Assembly (NCBI GenBank): GCA_039881145.1
Contig: JAYKKI010000090.1
Span: 4,685,501-4,749,500, forward strand
Direction of reading: 5' to 3'
DNA: 64,000 nucleotides
Source: Druceiella hillmani
Lineage: Eukaryota > Arthropoda > Insecta > Lepidoptera > Hepialidae
Part shown: positions 51,161-61,365 of the stretch, piece by piece
Position numbering within the stretch: position 1 is the stretch's first letter
Layout of the letters: each line of letters opens with the position of its first letter
Notes under the pieces: model-generated
The model's database searches: none
Seen by the model: only the letters and a program-made list of their open reading frames with translations
Told to the model about the DNA's origin: nothing
Program-made: the position numbers and the translations under genes

Positions 51161-51213
<53 letters not shown>
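51108..51213. repeat. interrupted (TA)n microsatellite
   Basis: Two TA runs separated by a short TACATATATATACTATA interruption, about 106 bases. Frames on both strands across it are artefacts. Confidence 0.95.
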
Positions 51214-51217
<4 letters not shown>

Positions 51218-51253
51218 TATCCTGAACAGCTTAGACTTATTTTCAATTTTTAG

Positions 51254-51343
51254 AAGCTTTATATTCTGATGCTCTATACAAACGCGACCAAAGCGAGCTC
51301 GCCGAGTGAGTCGCCAGATGGTCGTAGGCCTTCCGAAAGAGCG
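51254..51343 (+). CDS. candidate internal exon (90 bases)
   Basis: A GC-rich block bounded by TTTTCAATTTTTAG, a good acceptor, and GCG followed by GTGAGTATAAG, a near-ideal donor. The length is 90 bases, divisible by three, and one frame is open throughout: KLYILMLYTNATKASSPSES then PDGRRPSERA; the other two are closed. I recognise no protein family. No partner exons can be picked out, and the (TA)n tract ends only 40 bases upstream. Chance splice sites flanking a GC-rich relic remain quite possible. Confidence 0.25.
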
Positions 51344-51349
51344 GTGAGT

Positions 51350-52510
51350 ATAAGTTCCAATAGTTTAATTTTACACTTGGAAGAGATTGAAAGACAAAAG
51401 TTTCAATAAAATCCCTCCCATGCTTATTCATATTATTCATCCTGCGAGTGTGTGCTTTATTATATAGTGGTGTACAGCATCGAGTTTTGATTTTCGACAA
51501 AATTTACAGCTTATAAATTATATTTCAATGCGGCTTTCTGGAAAGCGGAGAAAACACGTTCATAAAAAAATATAAATTGTGTTCCAAAAAATTATAGGAT
51601 TTTGGTATCTTCTTTTTAAAAAAAACATACCATTTTTAATTATTTCCAAGTATTTAATATGATTGAAAATTGACGTAGGCCTCTATCCTTAAGTCAGTAC
51701 GAATATAAGTGTGATCATATGACGACTAAGGTGTCGTCAGGTCATAAATTCTTGATCGATTTTGGTTATTATTTTTAGAAGAAAGAATTAGATTATGTTA
51801 ATAGGAGCCTGTTACTTTACGCAATAATTTGTCAATATATTCATTTATGTAAGTTTATTTATTTATTATTATTTATATATGAATTAGTTTACTTTAAAAA
51901 AATCCGTTTTAGGCAGATTTTTTCGTCCTATATTTTTACTTCCTGATAATTCTAATATTTCTTTTGTTCGTAACTTTCTCTTCAAAATGTTTCGGAAATA
52001 ATATTTTCATATTTATCATTACTTTTTTAATGCAAAATATCTCCTCTAACTATACAAATATTTACATCACTCGAAAATTCTAATATCCGAGACAGGCACT
52101 CAGTATATTTTCAAAATATAATTTTATATTGAACCGTACTTTTACAAACATATTAAATATACCTCATTCTGTTTTTAAATACGAATTTTTTTCCAAAATT
52201 ATTAACCCTCTTTTTAATAAAAATGTTGTATTTGCGTCCTTTCTAACTAAAAGATTTATTTATTAAAAAAAGTATATCATGTCAAACTCCGGTACATTCG
52301 ACAGTAAATATACATTCGACAGTACATATACGAAAAATAATTGGGTTAAAATTACACTGCTTTGATCTGAACGATATAAATAATATATAAATCTAACTGA
52401 TTACGTAATATGTGATTATTAATTAATAGCAACATATTTACATAAGTAGACAATAAATCATAGTCAAGACCGGTGTGTGTTTGGTACTGAGCAAAATCTT
52501 TAGAATCTGT
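51350..52510. other. AT-rich non-coding DNA
   Basis: I see no gene. A 21-base direct duplication (TACATTCGACAGTAMATATA) lies at about 52292-52330. Confidence 0.5.
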
Positions 52511-52514
52511 TTTG

Positions 52515-52830
52515 TAAATTCTTTCCTTAACATAAAAATAAAATATAATGCTAGCAATATTATTTCTGCTACGAATATATACAACGAAAACTTGCCTACC
52601 ATTCGTATCAAAGTCAAACAGATTTCTCGTCATAAATATCTCAGTCGAGGGGTGTTTCCTCATTTTAATGATCTCCACTGCGCGTCAATTCCACACATTC
52701 CAGTAGAACCATCGTTATTAAAGTCGAGTTGCAGGTGTGTCGACTAGCGTAGCACAGCGTAGAGGTGCAACATAGAGTCTTTATAATGAATATATCCAAC
52801 GATGACGGTGCAAAAGTATTAAAAAATGCC
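52515..52830 (-). repeat. CpG-rich dispersed element, copy 2 (inverted)
   Basis: The reverse complement aligns with 61105-61365: TTTTTTAATACTTTTGCACC, then ACCTCTACGCTGTGCTACGC, ACACACCTGCAACTCGACTT, TTGACGCGCAGTGGAGATCA and ATTAAAATGAGG, and finally GAGAAATCTG and AATAATATTGCTAGC. CpG sites are unusually well kept for such an AT-rich genome. A 108-codon minus frame overlaps it but is not shared by the other copies, so I do not call a protein. Confidence 0.75.
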
Positions 52831-53374
52831 CTTGTGTATCACGGAAATGTTAGTATATCGTATTTTAAAATATGTAATGTAAATGGGCATACATTTTTTT
52901 TAATGTCTGGTTTTTATAATTTCATTTTGGATCTTTATTGTTCACACGGAAGTATACAATTTAAACGTTTATGCCATTATAAGTAAAAGTTACTCCTTTA
53001 GTAATGTGTTCTAATAAACGGTATTAAAACTATATAATAATTCCAGACCCTTTCATTAGATAAAAGATCCTATCACTAGAGTCTGAAAACTTCTGCCTCT
53101 AGAAGATTTTAAAAATCGTTATTGTCACTCTTATTAAACTTTCACAATATGTTAATATAGGTGATAAAATTAATCACATTGATTAATGCCTAAATGTCAC
53201 AGGCGAAGTTTTGTATGTAATTCTTTAGTAGGTTCTATAGAGTTTTATGCGCCTTCGCTATCCTCAACATGAGGAATTTTGAAGCAAAATGTAAACTTAA
53301 ATGATACAAAACTGTCAAAGATTAAGAAGTACGTGAGCAAAGCAATCCTTTTAATATTACTTTGGTGGTGTAAA

Positions 53375-53470
53375 CATTAACTCACTTGATATTTGGAATT
53401 GGATAAGTATGAAACGTTGGTTATTTCATTCTTGTTTATACTTATTTTCAAACCCGAGCCGGAAATTAAA
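53375..53470 (+). repeat. repeat shared with 56690-56800
   Basis: TTGGAATTGGATAAGTATGA, then AACG-TGGTTATTTCATTC and GAGCCGGAAATTAAA recur in the same order at 56720-56805 with modest divergence. Confidence 0.7.
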
Positions 53471-53734
53471 AGTTGAAAAAATTAAAAACTAAATATTTAA
53501 ATTTCATTTTAAAAATTAATACATTACGAATCATTATCATCATCATCATATATATTAATACGCTAAGGTTAAGATGTTACACTCCCTTTTTAGAAAAAAA
53601 CCTGACAACTAATCCACATAAATTATATATCATTTTATAGATAATTGCTTGCTCTACCGGCATCCACAACTAAAAAATTTATTATTGCTATTGTTTTTGC
53701 AAATTAATTAATTATTAAAATTATATACACAAAA

Positions 53735-53957
53735 CAGCAATGCTGCCATCTAACGGCTCAACGTCAATATGATTGACGGTCGGTAAAATTTTTGTTTAAT
53801 TTCAAATCCACTCACGTATAAATAAAGTGGTGCTTTAGCTCAATGCTTTTGATACTTGCGCCTCTATATGTCAATTTTAGTAAAATATTTGTTTGATCTG
53901 TCATCTGAGCTTCATAATGGAATAAATAATGCGAAGACTTCGCACGGGTCACGCTAG
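53735..53957 (+). mobile_element. Helitron-type 3' end (non-autonomous)
   Basis: Ends with a GCGAAGACTTCGC hairpin (53931-53943), then ten bases, then CTAG followed by T at 53958. That is the diagnostic layout of a Helitron terminus: a short GC-rich hairpin about ten bases before CTRR, inserted before T. The preceding text (GCGCCTCTATATGTCAATTT, TCTGTCATCTGAGCTTCATA) matches my memory of lepidopteran non-autonomous Helitrons. The 5' end is not certain; the start given is where resemblance begins. Confidence 0.65.
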
Positions 53958-53959
53958 TA

Positions 53960-55285
53960 TAAAATTACTACCAATATCACCGAGGTTACATTCACGTAAA
54001 TTAATTATTTTTTTTTGTGTATCAATTAATTTTGCATGAAGATATTGGCCGCATTTATCACGAATTTTCTACATATAGTATTTAAACTTCAATTAATAGT
54101 GAATATTTTAGTTGTCCTTATTTGATATAAAAGTTTTTAATTTTTTCTCTGTCCCCATGATTTCAAATATTAATATAAATATATTATGTTTTATATCAAA
54201 TAAAATTCCTTAAAATAAATAGCAGCAAAATCATTTTATTAATTTGAAGTTTCATTAGTAATTTGATAAATAGTTTTTTCGCTGAGCCCATCCTCATATT
54301 TATTTATAGACATTTGAAATATTATGTTTGGACAGTGTAAAGAAATTAATATAAATTAAATTTGTTTTGTCATGAAAAATTTTCTATTTCTTTCCGCTCT
54401 TTCAAATTTTATTTTGTTCTCGTTTCCTATAATACTAAGTGCAATGACGAAAGGAAAATAGGAGGAATAAATTTATAAAATTTTAAAACAGTCTTTGATT
54501 TTTTTTAATGTTTCATGTTTTCGAGTTAAGAGGAAGTTAATAAAAAAATATCAAAAATGTGAGGCTCATTCTCAAAAGCTCACGGGTGAAGTGAAACTTC
54601 TTTCACGTTCATGTTAATTAATAATTTAAATTATACATTATTATTTTATGTACATGGTTACTTAGAATAATTTTCTTCTTCCTTGTCATTCTGATTAAAA
54701 CTATACTTTTGATCATTTATAGTAATTATATATTCAATAGGAGCTATTAAAATAATAATAATATCACACTCACTCATAATTGTTGGATCTACCGGTTGTG
54801 ATCTACCAATTAATCGACAGATTAGCGTTTAAATCAATTTTTTGACATTCTTAACTCTCTTATTGTTCGCGTTCGATCGATTCCGACGCCGGTAAGATGC
54901 GTTCGGAATTAGTTTTCTCAAGAATAATAGAATTATAACGTGACGGAATGAATAGAAAATCACTTCAATAAAGTAAGGAATATATAAACTGGTTTGTAAT
55001 ATTTTTAAGAAAAGGGATTTTTGAATAACTTTGATTCCAACCATTGAGTTACTTTCAGCGGTATCATTTCGATAATTTAAAAAAAGAATAAAAATTATTA
55101 AGATCTTTTTTAAATTAAATAACTTCATATTTGTACGTAATGCTGAAATGGACTTGGCTATATGAAAGTTTTATATGCAAGTTCTAAAAGAGTTTAACTA
55201 ATTTAAAAAAATATATCAATGATTCATATTAGACCCACAATAAAATAGATTTAAACAATTACATGGTTTCAGAATGGTTTCTTGG
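53960..55285. other. AT-rich non-coding DNA
   Basis: No gene. A CG-bearing patch at 54860-54910 (GTTCGCGTTCGATCGATTCC and on) falls within a 99-codon minus frame of otherwise random composition. Confidence 0.5.
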
Positions 55286-55289
55286 GTTG

Positions 55290-56010
55290 TTAGAGTTAGT
55301 TCATTTTAATAAATGAATCGGTATATCGGTCGGTAATAACACGTGATAACCTTTTAATTAAAATAATATTTGTCACTTTATGCGTCAAATAACAAAAACA
55401 AATCAAGTAAAAACAGATTTTATTTATGCTCTGTCTAAATATTTAGAGTTGTGAGTAAATCATATAGTTGAGTTTAAGTTAAAGGTTAATCTAAAATTGT
55501 TTTTCACTAAAAACTATACGAATCTTAATCGTACATCGAGCCAAATATCTACTTGCTTTTAAAATGATTTATTCAGTAAAACTTTGCGTTCCACGAACTT
55601 AAAGATAAATTTCATTCGCGAATGTCGATGAAAGTACAAAAGTTTCGTCATATTGCTTTTGTATTAAATATTTACCTTGGGATCTCCCGTATACTTTTAC
55701 TATCATAATACAACAGTGCTCGAGAATGTGGCTTTTATTATGAGAATACTCCTATGAATGTGTGATTATTACGAGCTTTACGTGACATGCTATACCTTAC
55801 TTCCACTTACATCTCTATTTATGTCTCATTTAATTTCTTCTTAAAAATTATGCGAGTATAACTAGTGATTACGATATATGTGACACAGAAGAAAATATAC
55901 GATATACTAACCTATTCACCATCATTTTATATTCGGAAAAATTCCATTTCGTTTTACTTAATATTGTAGTAACTGAGTCACGCACAAAATATGGCTTGCA
56001 GTAATAAATA
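55290..56010 (+). repeat. segmental duplication unit A1
   Basis: Aligns in order with 57370-58170: CGGTAATAACACGTGATAA; CGAACTTAAAGATAAATTTC; TTTACCTTGGGATCTCCCGT; GAATGTGGCTTTTATTATGA; and GAGTCACGCACAAAATATGG. The copies are heavily diverged with small indels. Confidence 0.7.
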
Positions 56011-56139
56011 TATTTCGTTATAAATTATATAATTTTGATAATTTTTTTATAAACGAAAAGTTAAATTTAAAAGTCACCAAAGAAATTGTAATTTTCCTGT
56101 TTATCATCAAGATATATTTTTAGATTTATACGCCTTTTT

Positions 56140-56395
56140 ATTACCCGTAGCAAATATTTTGAATAATAGTTGATATACTGCTATTCCTTGAGTATTTTCA
56201 TTATTAATTTGCGAATTTCATCATCCAATTATCACTATTTTTATACGAAACCTCTCCTGAAGTATCTTGTTCCCAATAAAAAAAGAATCATCGAATTCAG
56301 CCTAGTTGTGAAAAAATTATCGTTGAACATACATAAAGAAAAGTTTCCGACGAATTGAGAACCTCCCCCTTTTCTTGAACTCGGTTAACAACAAA
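56140..56395 (+). repeat. dispersed insect repeat B1
   Basis: Reads CCCGTAGCAAATATTTTGAA, AAAAGAATCATCGAATTCAG, ATCGTTGAACATACATAAAG, ACGAATTGAGAACCTCCCCC, then TTGAACTCGGTTAAC. The last parts match the reverse complement of the abundant insect repeat end that also lies at 21315. An inverted copy is at 59085-59340. The 62-codon frame inside (ending SLNIHKEKFPTN) corresponds to the SLNIHKK frame in that copy, so it is shared repeat sequence. Confidence 0.8.
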
Positions 56396-56409
56396 AAGTA
56401 AGACCATAT

Positions 56410-56520
56410 TAATTGGCTCTTATTTAATTATTTCAGCAGGTAGCTGCTGTTTACCAAAACGCCAATTTGAAATTTGTAAATGATTATATCCCAAATATAG
56501 GTTACAAAAATTTAGGAAAT
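56410..56520 (+). repeat. repeat unit C1 (second copy 57180-57290)
   Basis: CAGGTAGCTGCTGTTTACCA followed by CCAATTTGAAATTTGTAAAT and AGGTTACAAAAAT recurs at about 57220-57290 in the same strand. Confidence 0.75.
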
Positions 56521-56939
56521 TTCTGGCATCTAAAAGTTATGCCTTATATAAAATATCAAGATTACAGAAGAACGCTTGGATAAATTCTTGTCTCACCTTT
56601 TATCCATTCATCATATGGTTAAATATATTAACTAAATAAAACTGTAATGTACAATGGGACACAATATTTCAACTTATTACCCGCAATCAATTTACTATAT
56701 AGCTGGTATAAATCTTAATATTGAATTTGGAATTGGATAAATGTAAAACGCTTGTTATTTCATTAATGCTTATATTTTTTTCAAGCTCGAAGCAGGAAAT
56801 TAAACTGCAATCAATTCTAAATTCATAAATGATAAATTAAAATTATATGTTTTTCAAATACTTATATTTATCAAATACTTATATTTATTAATAACGAAAT
56901 CCTAAAATACTCCAATTTTCATAAAAAAGTCAGTGATTT

Positions 56940-57480
56940 CTATTAGCTCTAAAGCCATGTAATTTTTATAAACAACACAAATATGTGTTGTTTATAAACA
57001 TTACGTAACTTCAGGTTCGCGTGAATTTTTTAATTTCTTTAATTTTAATGAATACACCAGTCTGTTGTTCGGTAATGACACGTGATAATTTTTTTTAAAT
57101 AAAATAATATTTATTGCAAGGTTTAGCTCAGCTTCACTTTTCATTAACGGTTAAAACTATATAATGGGTAAAACTATAAGATAAAACCATATTAATTGAT
57201 ATTTATTTAACTCAATCAACAGGTAGCTGCTATTTACCTAAACGTCTATTTGAAATATGTAAATTTTATTCCCGAACACAGGTTACGAAAATATAATTTT
57301 CATAAACAATATAAACCTATGTTGTTTATAAAAATGATCTAACTTCAGGGTCGCTTGAATTTTTAAAGTTCTTTAATTTCAGTGAATAGATTAATCTGTC
57401 GTTCGGTAATGACACGTGAGAATTTTTTAAATTAAGATAATATTTATTGCAAGTTTAGCTTCATTATTCATTACAAACGA
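56940..57480 (+). repeat. ~335-bp tandem duplication within cluster
   Basis: ATATGTGTTGTTTATAAACA, ACTTCAGGTTCGCGTGAATT and TCTGTTGTTCGGTAATGACA with CGTGA recur about 334 bases downstream (TCTGTCGTTCGGTAATGACA near 57395). Each is followed by an AATAATATTTATTGCAAG block. Confidence 0.75.
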
Positions 57481-58170
57481 ACGGAATGTTTTAGTGTAGT
57501 GGGTCATGTAAGCCAAGTAATAAAAATTTGAGGTTGTTTTGTGTGCTTTATTTAAATATTTGAAGATGTGCGTATATTACGTAGTGAAGTTTCATTCAAA
57601 GATTCTCTTTTTTATTACATGTTGAATTACATAACATAACACTTAAAAACTTTCAAAGCCTTGTTAAAAACTATATGAATTTTAATCACACGTCAAACCA
57701 GATACTAACTACTTTCAAATTGTTTGTTCAATAAAACTTTCCATTTTACGAACTAAAAGATAAATTTCGCTTGCGATTTTTGATAAAATTACAAAAATTT
57801 CGTAATATTACTGTTGTATCTAATATTTCTCCTGGGATCCGCCATACATGTTCACTCTCAAAATATTAACATGAGCATGGATGTGGCTTTTATTATGAAA
57901 ACACTTGCATCAGACAGTATTATGAAAAAAATTGAAGTGATCATGGCATGCATCATGATCATTCATCAGCTGTCCATGGCATGCTCTACGTACTTCAGCC
58001 TATATTTTTAAAAATGATGTAAGTAAAATCGGTCAATATGATATTTTTTACACTAAAAAGTAGTATGCGATATAATAATCTACCTAGCCTCCGCAACAGT
58101 TTTTGTTTCATTGCGCTCAGTTTTCTTGTAATAGAGTAATGCATACAGCTCGTGTTGCAGTAATCGATAT
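57370..58170 (+). repeat. segmental duplication unit A2
   Basis: Second copy of 55290-56010, see that entry. Its right part runs into the left terminal repeat of the 58089-58955 element, and faint similarity to that terminal repeat is also visible at 55920-56000. Confidence 0.7.
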
Positions 58171-58955
58171 CCCTTTGGAACGTAATAAAATTAGTTACGC
58201 GTAGAAAAATAATTGAATTTCATCAACTTTTATTACACCTGGAAAGTTACATTAAAGTCAGTAAAAAAAGCCGAAAATTTAATCAACAAATGTTATGTTG
58301 AAGGATTTGGTTTTCCTGCGGATGATCAAGAGAGTGTTTGGATTCCTCATAAATGAAATTTACAATTTACAATAAATTTTAAATTATACACCAAATAATT
58401 TAGGTCACTAAGTTATTAAGTTAATGATGTACTAGAAGTAAAAGTTTCAAAACTTCTGGAAGTATTAACATAAAAAATTCCTCACTTCGGGTAATCGATC
58501 TCCTTAGAAATAGTAAGTTTAAACACTTCACGGTTCATTTCCGTTTACTAGTGATCTCTGGATATGGATGAAATAAAAAGAACAGTCTGATGCCAGATTT
58601 TTTGGTTCAGTCCATATTATTGGAGTTCCAAATTTTGTTTTTTCAATTTTGTTGAAAAAGCAACGCACGGTGCACCATGTGTGTGAGGAGTTCAAACACT
58701 ACAAACGCTATCTTGATCGTGCGCAGAAAAAACAAATTATTCAACATAACACTTCTTCATTAAATCCGTAATTTTTTTGCTGACTTTTTTAATGTAATTT
58801 TCTAGATGTAATAAAAACTCTCAAAATATAATTATTCTTCTACGCATAACTGATGTTATTACGCTACAAAAAGATATCAATTACTGGAACACCAATTGTA
58901 TGCATGACTCTGTTATAGGAAATCTGAGCGCATTAAAACAAAAACTTTTGCGGAT
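58089..58955. mobile_element. ~866-bp element with ~180-bp terminal inverted repeats
   Basis: The left arm (58091-58275) begins CCGCAACAGTTTTTGTTTCA, then TGCGCTCAGTTTTCTTGTAA, ATGCATAC, GTTACGCGTAGAA, TTTTATTACACCTGGAAAGT. The right arm (58786-58954) is its complement at roughly 75-80% identity by eye. The 500-bp centre has short frames only (KKQRTVHHVCEEFKHYKRYL on the plus strand), with no transposase motif I know. The layout fits a long-TIR non-autonomous DNA element. The exact ends and target duplication are unclear. Confidence 0.75.
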
Positions 58956-59084
58956 TTATAATGAGGTATTTCGGATTTGAATTGCGGATCTATATAAGGT
59001 AGGTTATTATATCATATACTCTTTTTCAAGTATTGCAAGCAAGTTTGCTAGCTGTTGATTTAGTTATATAAAAGTCAATTAATT

Positions 59085-59340
59085 TGGTTTTAGTTTATAT
59101 TTGTAACAGACTTCGAGGAAAGTCAGTTTTTTATGTATGTTCAACGATAATTCTTTCCCAATTGGACCGATTTTGATGATTCTTCTGTTATTGAGAAGAG
59201 GATACTTTAGGGGAGGTATCGTGTGAAAATGGTGATTACCGAATGATGAAGTTCGGAAATAAACAATGGAAATAATCAACTAAAAGCAATAAATCAACTA
59301 TTTTTCAAAATATTTGCTACGGGTAGTTATTACTTCGGAA
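59085..59340 (-). repeat. dispersed insect repeat B2 (inverted)
   Basis: Its reverse complement aligns with B1 at 56140-56395: CCCGTAGCAAATATTTTGAA, GAACTTCATCATTCGGTAAT, CCTCCCCTAAAGTATCCTCT, AGAATCATCAAAATCGGTCC and ATCGTTGAACATACATAAAA. The pair encloses the 58-kb element and duplications. The 66-codon minus frame RIIKIGPIGKELSLNIHKK is a repeat-borne frame, not a gene. Confidence 0.8.
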
Positions 59341-59835
59341 AATAATTACACCACTTACTAGGTTAGGGTCTAATGATTATTTCTTGACACGAACAATGGA
59401 ACTCTTTAACGTATGTTAATAAATTAATTGTGATTAAAAATACTTGCTACTAGCAAATGTTACTTTACAAAATAAGTACACCATCGACCAGGTTAAGTTC
59501 TTATGATGAGCTCTCGATATGGTCAATGGAACTTCTTAACGGATGGTAGTAAATTAAACGTGATTCAAGATATTTACTACTGGCAGTTGTGAGTTGGTAA
59601 AATAACTACACCGTCAATCAGGTCAGAGTCTAATGAGGTGTTTTGGAGATGATCAAAAGAACTCCTTACCGGATGGTAGTAAATCAAACGCAATTCAAGA
59701 TATTTGCTGGTGATCATTTTTAATTTGTAAAATATCTACAGCATCGACCAGGTCAGGGTCTGATCAAATCAGCGGTGATTCAAGATATTGGTAGTTGTTA
59801 CTTTGTAAAATCTGATCTATAAGGTAAGGGTCGAG
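59290..59835. repeat. 130-bp tandem array, 4 units plus a partial
   Basis: TATTTGCTAC-type blocks start at 59311, 59441, 59571 and 59701, exactly 130 apart, with a truncated fifth unit near 59786. Each unit carries a GTAGTTGTTACTTTGTAAAA-like block, then CACCATCGACCAGGTCAGGG, then ATGGTCAATGGAACTTCTTA and GGATGGTAGTAAATTAAACG. Units differ by many substitutions but keep length. The first unit overlaps the end of repeat B2, suggesting that the array grew from that sequence. Confidence 0.9.
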
Positions 59836-59839
59836 GAAC

Positions 59840-60340
59840 TTCGTTACCACTATTCTTGTATGAAAATTATAGCAATGGGTAGCTTCTTCCAACCTTATAT
59901 CAAGTTGATTTGCTTCTAATGATATAGGGATTATGTCAAAAGGGTCTCACTTTACTCATGTACTTCTTAATCATTAACAATTGTGGCCCATTTAACCCTT
60001 TATTGTGTTTTATAAATACCTATGCTATGAGCATAGTAAAAGTGCACCAAAGCTCTACAAAACCTTTAATATTGCATGTGGAACTTCCATACATAAAGAC
60101 ATTTATCGAAATTTGATGTAATTAATATGTGAAATTACTGAAAATAATATTAACGATTTTTAAAATCCTCTAGAGTTAAAAACTACCAGACACTAGTAAT
60201 AGAAACTAAAAATGGTTTCAGATTTATACTTATAATAAAATTAATATTTCAATTTATATTATTTCATGTTAATAACGAAGATTAAAAACGAATTTATAAA
60301 AACCAGACATTGATAAACTTTACACGCATATTTATACTTT
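59840..60340. other. AT-rich non-coding DNA
   Basis: I see no gene or repeat between the tandem array and the 97-bp hairpin. Confidence 0.5.
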
Positions 60341-60343
60341 GTC

Positions 60344-60440
60344 TTAAGCACTACAGCTTGGCTGTCTTTCCATCTGATCCTATCCGGCGCAATAGCCCGG
60401 ATAGGATCAGATGGAGAGACAGCCAAGTTGTAGTGCTTAA
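60344..60440. repeat. 97-bp hairpin with 44-bp arms
   Basis: The left arm TTAAGCACTACAGCTTGGCT, then GTCTTTCCATCTGATCCTAT and CCGG, is repeated in inverse at 60397-60440 with two differences only, around a CGCAATAGC loop. Both differences put G opposite T, so a plus-strand transcript would pair throughout (two G.U pairs). The arms are GC-richer than the surroundings and abut the LINE fragment at 60450-60950. A 115-codon plus frame runs through it but has no recognisable product. Confidence 0.92.
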
Positions 60441-60449
60441 TCAGTTTTT

Positions 60450-60950
60450 TTCAAAAACTTTTAAGTATCTCTCAACTCCCCCTAGTCATCTGGTGGTTGA
60501 TCTTCCTCTCCGTCGTTTTCCTTCTATTATTGAAAAAATAATTTTGTTGTTGGAGTTGTTACATAACATCATATCTAAGATCCAATCAGCTAATATGGCA
60601 TGCCTTGACGATTTTGACGATGTCGGAATGACCACATTCCTTTTAGATACTAACTAATTTTCTAACGTAAACTAAAAAACTTATAGATTTCGTTGTTATA
60701 TGCAATTATCTATACATTATTTTGTTTTACTGCACCATAGATTTTTATTAAAGATTTGTTTTCTTGTTGTCTTGAATTTGTCTTTCAAAGAATTAATAGA
60801 AAGAAGGTCTTCTTCTATTTTGTTTAATGTCCAGCATTCACTCCCATACAAGGCAACTGATCTTATCAATGTTTTATGCAAACTAATTTTTATTTGAGTG
60901 CTGATAAATTTGGATTTAAATTTTTTGTGAAACCATAGAATCCTCGATTT
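60450..60950 (-). pseudogene. LINE C-terminal fragment
   Basis: On the minus strand: RGFYGFTKNLNPNLSALK, frameshift, IKISLHKTLIRSVALYGSEC then WTLNKIEEDLL, the 'tK..LyktLirPvvlYGsEtWtl.k.e...L' block after the reverse-transcriptase core. Then ADWILDMMLCNNSNN, SIIEGKRRRGRSTTR and LGGVERYLKV, the 'lGHv.R...y.llqlIieGk..GkRgrGRp...Wl' end block. Parts of the intervening 60650-60700 do not match. The catalytic palm is missing, and stops and a frameshift are present. Its end sits next to the 97-bp hairpin, whose right arm on this strand reads on from the C-terminal block. Confidence 0.82.
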
Positions 60951-61100
60951 TTTGTTTCTATTTTTATATCATTGTAGTTTCATATTTTTAAAAGCATAGT
61001 TATGAATCCCCAAGGTGGGCAAATATACATACAGTTATATTTATAATATTATATGCTTTTATGCTAAATATCTTAAAAGAACGGTACATTAACATCTCTA
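60951..61100. other. non-coding spacer
   Basis: Between the LINE fragment and the CpG-rich element copy; the LINE may extend some way into it but I cannot follow it. Confidence 0.4.
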
Positions 61101-61104
61101 CAAT

Positions 61105-61365
61105 CCACAACGGTATTTTTTTAATACTTTTTTCATCGTGATAACGATTCTACTTTGCACATCTACGCTGCTACGCTAGACGACACACCTGCAATTTGAC
61201 TCTAATGACTACGGCTCTACTATGGATTTGACGCGCAGCGGAGATCATTAAAATGACAAAGCACACCTCGACCAAGATATTAAGGACTCGAAATCTGACT
61301 ATATATTTTTAATGTATAAATAATATTGCTGGCGTATTTTTTATATCTAAAGGTTTTACAAATCC
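61105..61365 (+). repeat. CpG-rich dispersed element, copy 3
   Basis: GGTATTTTTTTAATACTTTT, then GCACATCTACGCTGCTACGC, TAGACGACACACCTGCAATT, TTTGACGCGCAGCGGAGATC, ATTAAAATGACAAAGCACAC and CTCGACCAAGATATTAAG. It aligns across its length with the reverse complement of 52515-52830 and in part with 31400-31600. No coding capacity is common to all three. Confidence 0.75.

Noticed and set aside
60310..60657. 115-codon plus-strand frame, the longest in the window by this count
   Set aside because: It crosses the 97-bp hairpin and then reads the opposite strand of a clear LINE C-terminal fragment, so it is an antisense shadow.
60700..60897. 65-codon plus-strand frame
   Set aside because: The opposite strand encodes the LINE block with LYGSECWTLNK; the plus frame is its shadow.
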